In this document: piece by piece, positions 57,655 through 64,000 of the stretch
Layout: every line of letters starts with the position of its first letter
How positions within the stretch are numbered: position 1 is the stretch's first letter
Assembly (NCBI RefSeq): GCF_030247195.1
Contig: NC_080670.1
Span: 28,413,497 to 28,477,496, forward strand
Direction of reading: 5' to 3'
Length of the DNA stretch: 64,000 nucleotides
From: Topomyia yanbarensis
Lineage: Eukaryota > Arthropoda > Insecta > Diptera > Culicidae
Translations under genes and position numbers: made by a program
Notes under the pieces: generated by a model
Database searches by the model: none
The model's input: the letters and a program-made list of their open reading frames with translations, nothing else
What the model was told of the DNA's origin: nothing

Positions 57655-60272
57655 CACAGAGAACAGACGTCCATCGTCAGCATTCAACTTGTGTAAAATC
57701 TCTAACGGTTTCGAAGTTAGTTGGGATATCCAAACCAGGTGCGATACTTTCGTCATGTTGTTTTGAGGCTGGAGTTCGACAGAATTGACAGCGGTTATTC
57801 CTCTACCCAGTCAAACTAGTCCGGAACCGGTTCGAACTTCCAGTTGAATCCCAGCTCAAATACATGAACCGATAGAGTCAGAATCGGTTGTTTTCTTTGA
57901 GCAAGATTCCATACTGAATCCATTCAAGATTTCGAACCGGTTCCGGAATGGATTTGACGGATAGTTGGGATGAGTTAGTGTGGCGGCGCTAGTGTTTATC
58001 GTATATTAATTCAAATGTTTACACACGTTTTTGCCTTTCTCATATAAAGAAAGGCTATGCAATCACTGTAAAAATCGACTTTTTAACCGAGGCCCGGAGG
58101 GCCGAGTATCATACACCATTCGATTCAGTTCGTCGAGATCGGCAAATGTCTGTGTGTGTATGTATGTGTGTGTGTGTATGTGTGTGTGTGTCATTTAAAC
58201 TCACACAATTTTCTCAGAGATGGCTGAACCGATTTTCGCAAACTTAGTTTCATCTGAAAGGTATAACGCTCCCATAAGCTGCTATTGAATTTTTAGTTGA
58301 TCCGACTTCTGGTTCCGGAGTTACGGGTTGAAGAGTGCGGTCACACAGCAAATTCCCATATAAACTGGTACCACCATAATGTTCAAATGATGTAAAACAT
58401 ATTAAAATTGATGTAACATTACTCTAGTTTGCGGGTCTGGATCACTATTGATCAATCAAAGCAGCTTTGACCACATTGGCCACCTATGACGGTTCATGAC
58501 GCCCTCGGGGAACCCGCCAAGTTCCTAAGCTAATATCACACCCATTCCACAACGAATTCTCTACCGATTTTTACGAACTTAATTTCAAATGAAAGATACA
58601 GTAATGCCATTGACTGCTGCTGAATTTCATTCGGTTCTGACTCTTGCTTCCGGAGTTACAGGGGTGTTAGTAAGGATACACTGGAATTTCCCATATAAAT
58701 CGGTACAATCGTAATACCTCAGAGGCTAAAAACTATTGAAATGGTCACCAAATTCCTTCTAATCGTAGATCTAGATCACTGATTGCCAATCAAACATTCT
58801 TTGAATATATTGTCCACTATCGACGATTCCGGAAGTCCGGAATTCCGGGCATATTCCACAATTAAAGTCACATCGGTTCATCGGTGATGACTGAACCGAT
58901 TTTCTCAAACCAAGTCTCAAATGGAAGGCAAAATATGCAGTTGAGTATTGCGTAGCCGCCCCTTCCCCCCCCCCCTCCCCACCTTGCCCTTACACCTCCC
59001 TCCTTCATCACTCCCCTCTTCTTGGATCACCCTCACTCCCAGATTTCCTTCATCCACCCCGTATACCGAAATAAGATGAAGGATTTCTGACGCATCCTCC
59101 ACTCCCACTCTACTAAACCCCCATTCCCTACCCGTTCAAACGCATTCCACCAACCTTTGCAAATTATAATCACATGAAGATAACATTGAACTCATGCTTA
59201 TTAAGCTAATTAAATATTATTCTTTTGCCTTTCTTATATAGAAAGGTTATGCAATTGCTCCAAAAACCGACTTTCTAACCGAGGCCCGGAGGGCCGAGTC
59301 TCATATAACATTCGACTCAGTTCACCGAGATCGCAAAATATCTGTGTGTATGTATGTGTGTATGTATGTATGTGTGTATGTGTATGTGTGTATGTATGTG
59401 TGTGTATGTGCGGATTTGTTAACAAAATGTCCACATCGATTACTCGGAGATGGCTGAACCGATTTTTACAAACTAAGATTCAAATGAAAGGTATAATATT
59501 CCCATAGGTTGCTATTGAATTTCATTTTCAACCGACATCTTGTTCCGAATTACAAGTTGAAGAGTATGGTTACAAAACAAAATTTGTTGATTTTTCCAAA
59601 TCAGTTTCTCGGAATTTTCTGAACCGATTTTGACAAACTTAATTTTAAATGAAAGGTCCATCAGCTGCTGTTGAATTTTGTGTGGATCCGAGTTCTGGTT
59701 CCTGAATTACAGGGTGATACGTACGATCACGCAGCAAATCTCGATTCTAACGAATTCTGCGATGAATGTAAAAAGGTGATTATTTTCCAAAATGTAAACA
59801 CAACTGTTGAATTTGTAGATCTAGGTCCCCAACAGTCATTCAAAGTCTCTTTGGCCACACTGGCCACCATCGACGGATCCGGAAGCATCCAAAGTCAGAA
59901 TAACGGTTATATTGGTTTCTCGAAAATGGCTAGATTTGCTCAACTTAGTCTCAAATGAAAGGTGTTGCGTCCCCAGAAACTGATATTAAATTCCATCTCC
60001 ATCCGACTTCCAGCACCGGAGTTACGGGTTGTGGAGGTCGATCACATAGAAAACTCCGATTCAAACCGATACCGCGATGAATGCAAAAAGGTGCTCTTAT
60101 ATATACTTACCAAGTGTAATAAGAATGAAAGACATTTCCATGAAGTTATATTGTACGAACCAGATATTAAATCATAGTTTGGAGAAATGAGAAAGGCACA
60201 ATTGCACCTCTAGGTGGATTAAAACAGGTTTTTTAAATATTTTTGTTCGATCATGGACGTCTGTTCCCTGTG
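57655..60272. mobile_element. TIR element with 7-bp TSD, copy 3 (interrupted)
   Basis: Left CACAGAGAACAGACGTCCAT at 57655, right complement ending 60272. Flanks TCGGAGG (57648-57654) and CCGGAGG (60273-60279) form a 7-bp duplication with one change. The right arm is split in its poly-T stretch by the repeat at 58033-60228. Confidence 0.85.
58033..60228 (+). mobile_element. Mosquito-type interspersed repeat, two units, inserted in copy 3
   Basis: Unit A begins GCCTTTCTCATATAAAGAAA at 58033. Unit B begins GCCTTTCTTATATAGAAAGG near 59227. Both continue with ACCGAGGCCCGGAGGGCCGA and a GT-rich microsatellite (58141-58192; 59341-59412). The end near 60180-60228 has ATGAGAAAGGCACAATTGCA and GGTGGATTAAAACAGG. 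Inside, a unit GATGGCTGAACCGATTTT with CTCAAATGAAAGGT recurs in diverged form near 58220, 58560, 58885, 59450, 59620 and 59925. I recall such repeats as common in Aedes; not verified. Confidence 0.8.
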
Positions 60273-62425
60273 CCGGAGGTGTCGACCAAAAGGATTTACA
60301 TCTGTTTACAGCCACCTTCGCCAGGCTTTCTACCCTTCTTGGTGCTAGTCGTTCCTATTTATCTGCTAGCTGGTGCTGAGAACTTTTCGGTGGCGGTATT
60401 TAACCCTATACCGATGCCCGTTTTCGCGATCCATCCCAACGGAATAATCATCGGCGGTAAAATTTCTCTAGACAACGATATCCCGATTTTCTCCAGCTTC
60501 GTGTTTTTTTTCCTCCTTAGCTGCCGTTGCTAGCCCGCTGACCGACATCTGCTGTCTACTCACTACTGTTGCTAATATCGAAGCTTGTCGAAACGTGAAC
60601 CGATCCTTCAGAGAAGCCGTCCAACTTGACATACATCCCTTTCCAGCCACCCTCGCAATGTTTCGTTCTTGGTTTCTTTATTGTCTTGTTTTTAGAGTGA
60701 CCGAACTCAAATGACATTTTATTTGTCAAAACGGTCTGCAGTATATTTAAGTTAATACATTGCGCACGGGCCTGGTATTGGTTTTGTTTGCTTACTTAAA
60801 TATGACAGTCATAGTCAAACGTAAACAACCATATCATGAAAGAACCCATTGAAAAATATTGACAGCCTCAATTAAGTACAGAAAAATGTTCCCACCTTTT
60901 TATTCTGCATCGTGATTATCTATCGAGCTGTCAAAGTCTACCTAAACCTAAATCGAAATCAGTAGAAAAATATCCACACAATGTTCGATCGAAGAAAGTG
61001 TTTGCCTCAACTCTTCTGATATGGCAGGCTATTTGTAGATGCGGAGAAACAGTTCAACTTCTATTTTCTTAATCTGGCGTCTTGCAACTATAGCGGTGCA
61101 ATGGTATTCCGCGAATTTGCTCAATTTTATGATATCTTAAGTTTAAATATAACTATATTCAAGAGTGGCTCTGGCTTGGCGGAGCAGAGAGTAAGGCGAT
61201 GGTCTCATACATCTCTCGTCATATGTTCGAGTTGCAGCCAGGAAGGTTTCAGTAGGATCGTAGCACTAGCTCTGTAATTGTCCTGTACATTGATAATCGG
61301 TTGCAAAGTTATTCGAAACCGAAGGTTAGGTTCCGCTACGAAACGTAGTATCGCTTTGCTTTGCCTTTTTACATTCAATATCTCACACAATAAATTCGGC
61401 AATATTGTCAAACATGTGTCAATTTAAATATTCCGATTCTTTTGTAGATTCTATTTTTGTATGGAAGCTGATGCTTTTTAAATTACAGCAATTCATCCGA
61501 CTCTTGTGAAACTTTTGCACAAGTTTTATTAGCGGCAGTTTGCATGGCCAACTTTCTAGTACCTTCCGGCAGTTGGATTTGCTACGAAGATTTCAGTTAC
61601 ACTTTCTAAGTCAATTCGTCAATTTGTTGAATAAACATATTGACACACCAATCTGCTCAGTAATAGGTTAGTTTTTTTTAAATAAAAATAATTGGCTCCC
61701 GATTTTTTTCCACAATCGCCATCAAGACTAGAAGAGATGTTGTTTTATTCAATCCGAAGAGAGTGAATCAAAGCGCAATTCCGCTACACGCAAATAGAAA
61801 AGATAGAGAAGGTGATCTTCAGTCGATTCCAATTGATTTCCTTTGTTTTTCTCGTGATTCCTGATCATCTCCTTCATGATATACGAGAGTGAACAAAATA
61901 AGAACGAGAGACTGCCACCTACTGAAGGCATGAAATCGAAACGATAATCGCAATGTATTGACTTATCGATTCAACCAGTCACACCATTTTAGTCGCTCTC
62001 CGTGATTGCCTTCCGATGTCGCTCGCGTCGTTTTCAAACTTTTATGAAAAATACCACAGAAAGCGACTAAAATGCTGCTGCTGGTTGCAACAATAAGCTA
62101 ATTCTTTACAGTAATTGATATCCGATTGAAAGAAAGGACAAAATCACGACTGTTAGTCCTAGCGCTGCTGTGTACGTTTCTTCATATCAGTGAAGTAATA
62201 TACGATTATATTTAAATAGTGGGTACATTAACCCGCATCTCAGTTAAACCGATGTTATACAAATTTTCTGCTCGGTTTACCCTGTTTACGTTTTTATTGC
62301 TAAAAACGAGGTTTTCCGGGCAGTGCTTTACCATGGAACGCATACAACGTATAAAAATGGAATTAAGTGCCAATAACAATACTATTGTGATATCCAACAG
62401 GGGAAACAGATCGAAATGATGGGTT
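60273..62425. other. Intergenic with repeat fragments
   Basis: About 60770-60960 repeats sequence also present at 41520-41740 (shared TATGACAGTCATAG, AAAAATATTGACA and CACCTTTTTATTCTGCATC). About 61010-61065 on the plus strand encodes LLIWQAICRCGE, a scrap of ITmD37E-like transposase. No host gene recognised. Confidence 0.55.
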
Positions 62426-62656
62426 CAGGGATGCCAGGTCGCATTTCTTGAAATGTGTGCGCAGCCTATTTAACAATCTGTGCAAATCTGTGTTGAGAAA
62501 TACATACAAATTTGTCTCAAAACAAGAAGAGGCGACCTTTTTTTTATTTTTCGATCAAGCACTAGGTCAATGCGTTATAACAGAAATCTGTGGAAATCTG
62601 TGGAGAACATTGAAAATCTGTGAAACACGGATTAATCTGAGTACCTGACATCCCTG
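62426..62656. mobile_element. 231-bp hAT-type MITE (CAGGGATGCCA) copy 2
   Basis: Left CAGGGATGCCAGGT, right complement CAGGGATGTCAGGT. Exact 8-bp target duplication GATGGGTT at 62418-62425 and 62657-62664. The interior repeats AATCTGTG. Same TIR family as 42798-43084. Confidence 0.92.
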
Positions 62657-62694
62657 GATGGGTTATACGAAAGCACTTATGTGAAGAAAAATCC

Positions 62695-62775
62695 CTCATA
62701 GGCAGGATTCGAACCTGCAACCCTTGGGATTTCGGCCCAAAGCACAAACCCATATGCTATCCCTGAGATATGATG
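62695..62775 (-). other. tRNA-like sequence (pseudo-tRNA or SINE head)
   Basis: On the minus strand a perfect T arm GCAGGTTCGAATCCTGC follows a plausible anticodon arm (TTGGGCCGAAATCCCAA). The 3' acceptor-like CTATGAGGG has no matching 5' strand and the D region is too long, so a functional tRNA is unlikely. Confidence 0.5.
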
Positions 62776-63001
62776 ACATTCCAGAAAGGACACATGATTA
62801 TCACGTTGGTGACAGTGAACGTTATCGACAGTCTGGCCAATGTTTACCACAACATCTGAGTTTTGGTAATCGTGACAATCACTAGTTATAAAGTGCTCTT
62901 TTTGGAGTAAATTGTGTGTTCACTCTTCCATAAAACTTCTTTCACTTCCGTATTATATAATTGGTTTATTGGACTCGGTGCAGTACTTCGGATATCCTTG
63001 G

Positions 63002-63955
63002 CTGGATGGACTCATTTGTCCCATCTACAAGTAAGGGCACAGACTGGAGTGCGCTAATTACAGTGGGATATTTCCCCTCAACTCGGCATACAAAATACTG
63101 TCGCGTATCCTGTTTAGTAGACTGAGACCGCCTGAGGAGTCCTTCGTCGGCGAATAGCAGGCTGGTTTTCTTGAGGGGCTCAGAAGATCAGCCTGTGGAT
63201 GATCCTAGGCGTCTGTTAACTGATTTTAAGGCGGCGTGCCACTCAGTGAAAAGAAATCAGCTGTGGCAGATTATGTCAGAACATGGTTTTCCGGCGAAAC
63301 TGGTTAGACTGATCCGTGCGACGTTGGATGGTTCAAAATCCAGTATTCGGATTACAGATGAGATCTCAACCTTATTTGTGACCTTAGGTGGACTGATGCA
63401 CTTTAAAATTTGCTGTTCAACATTGCTCTTGAAGGAGCTATCAGGAGAGCTGGCGTGCAAAGGAACGGAACTATCATCACAAGGTCGCATATTCTCCTTG
63501 GTTTGGCGGACGAAATTGATGTAATTAGAATCGATCGAAGAGTAGTGGAAGAGGCCTTCGTGCATTTTAAGAGGGAAACAGCGAGGATAGGCTTAGTTAT
63601 TAACCCAGCCAAGACACAGTACACAGTCGCTGGTTATGAGAGATGCAGGTCTAGTTGTGTTTGGTTCCAAGGTAGTGTTTGAAGTGGTCGAACAATTCGA
63701 TTATTTTGGTACACTTATGACTAGCGACAACGATGTTTCCCGTGAGGTAAAAAGCCGTATTGCAGCTACCAACAGGGCCTTTCACGGTCTACGTAACCAG
63801 CTTAGGTTCAGCAACCTGCAAACGTCAACCAAATTCGCCTTATACAAGACACTGATCCTCCCTGTCGCTCTTCGTGGCCACGAAGCGTGGACGTTGAGAG
63901 AGGCAGATAGGAGAGCACTCGGAGTCTTCGAGTGTAAAGTGCTGCGTCGGCTACC
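63002..63955 (+). pseudogene. Non-LTR retrotransposon reverse transcriptase, frameshifted
   Basis: Plus strand in several frames. Order: WLDGLICPIYK and LNSAYKILSRILFSRLRP (63005-63135), DFKAACHSVKRNQLWQIMSE (near 63222), KLVRLIRATLDGSKSSIRI, LFNIALEGAIRRAGVQRNG (63410 on), LLGLADEIDVI where the usual F/YADD catalytic box has become LADE, then EQFDYFGTLMTSDNDVSREV and ALYKTLILPVAL and EAWTLREADRRALGVFE. At least two frameshifts, several stops and a mutated catalytic site show that it is dead. It runs close to the window edge. Confidence 0.85.
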
Positions 63956-64000
63956 CAGTGAGCAAATTTTCTGGCAGAGACCGCTCTGCTAGATTTCTGT

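Noticed and set aside
59234..59434. Thr/His-rich minus-strand frame
   Set aside because: Translation of a GT/CA microsatellite.
61160..61240. tRNA-like sequence with a TTCGAG B-box core
   Set aside because: B box is degenerate and no stem pattern could be completed.
62695..62775. Functional tRNA gene
   Set aside because: T arm and anticodon arm look right, but the acceptor stem does not pair and the D region is too long.

Overview
The window looks like nuclear DNA of a culicine mosquito, probably Aedes-like. This is inference: it rests on a cluster of insect CLIP-domain serine proteases with short GT-AG introns, DD37E-type Tc1/mariner (ITmD37E-like) transposons, tRNA-derived SINE copies, many palindromic MITEs and a Ty3/gypsy retrotransposon. 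The species cannot be fixed without a database search. Nothing prokaryotic and no CRISPR array was seen.

Gene region (about 4.3-19.4 kb): four paralogous CLIP-domain trypsin-like proteases. Their order and strand are + (4302-5722), + (5888-7217), - (7288-8667) and + (9402-19372). All four keep a signal peptide, a six-cysteine CLIP domain, an activation site after Arg or Lys and a full His/Asp/Ser triad. They are predicted secreted zymogens of an extracellular cascade (melanization or Toll-type). The fourth gene is split by an 8.7-kb last intron. That intron holds a roughly 3-kb array of the 9-bp unit TTGATTGAT, several hairpin elements and a transposase fossil, whereas introns in the sister genes are about 55-85 bp.

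Everything else is mobile or repetitive DNA in several layers. From 20.6 to 27 kb there is a TIR element with a 7-bp target duplication interrupted by an ITmD37E-like transposon, a 1.6-kb element with long TIRs, a SINE and a 1.7-kb foldback with about 700-bp arms. From 29.2 to 35.1 kb lie decayed non-LTR retrotransposons on the minus strand, one of them broken by a hAT-type MITE. From 36.4 to 41.9 kb there are further copies of these families. From 42.16 to 46.58 kb lies a multi-level nest: a foldback element holds a solo LTR in its left arm, and the LTR holds palindromic MITEs, one of which holds another.

From 46.65 to 56.53 kb lies a Ty3/gypsy element with open gag and pol, joined by a classical -1 slippery site and stem-loop. 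Its two LTRs are nearly identical for about 385 bp and then diverge abruptly. From 56.7 to 64 kb there is a palindromic element, a third copy of the 7-bp-TSD family split by a 2.2-kb mosquito-type repeat, a second hAT-type MITE and a frameshifted non-LTR reverse transcriptase at the right edge.

The only likely host genes I can support are the four proteases. The main interest is structural: the intronic satellite, the large foldbacks, the nested insertions with readable target duplications, and the mosaic LTR pair. Coordinates of splice sites, TIRs and TSDs were read by eye. Family names are from memory and were not searched.
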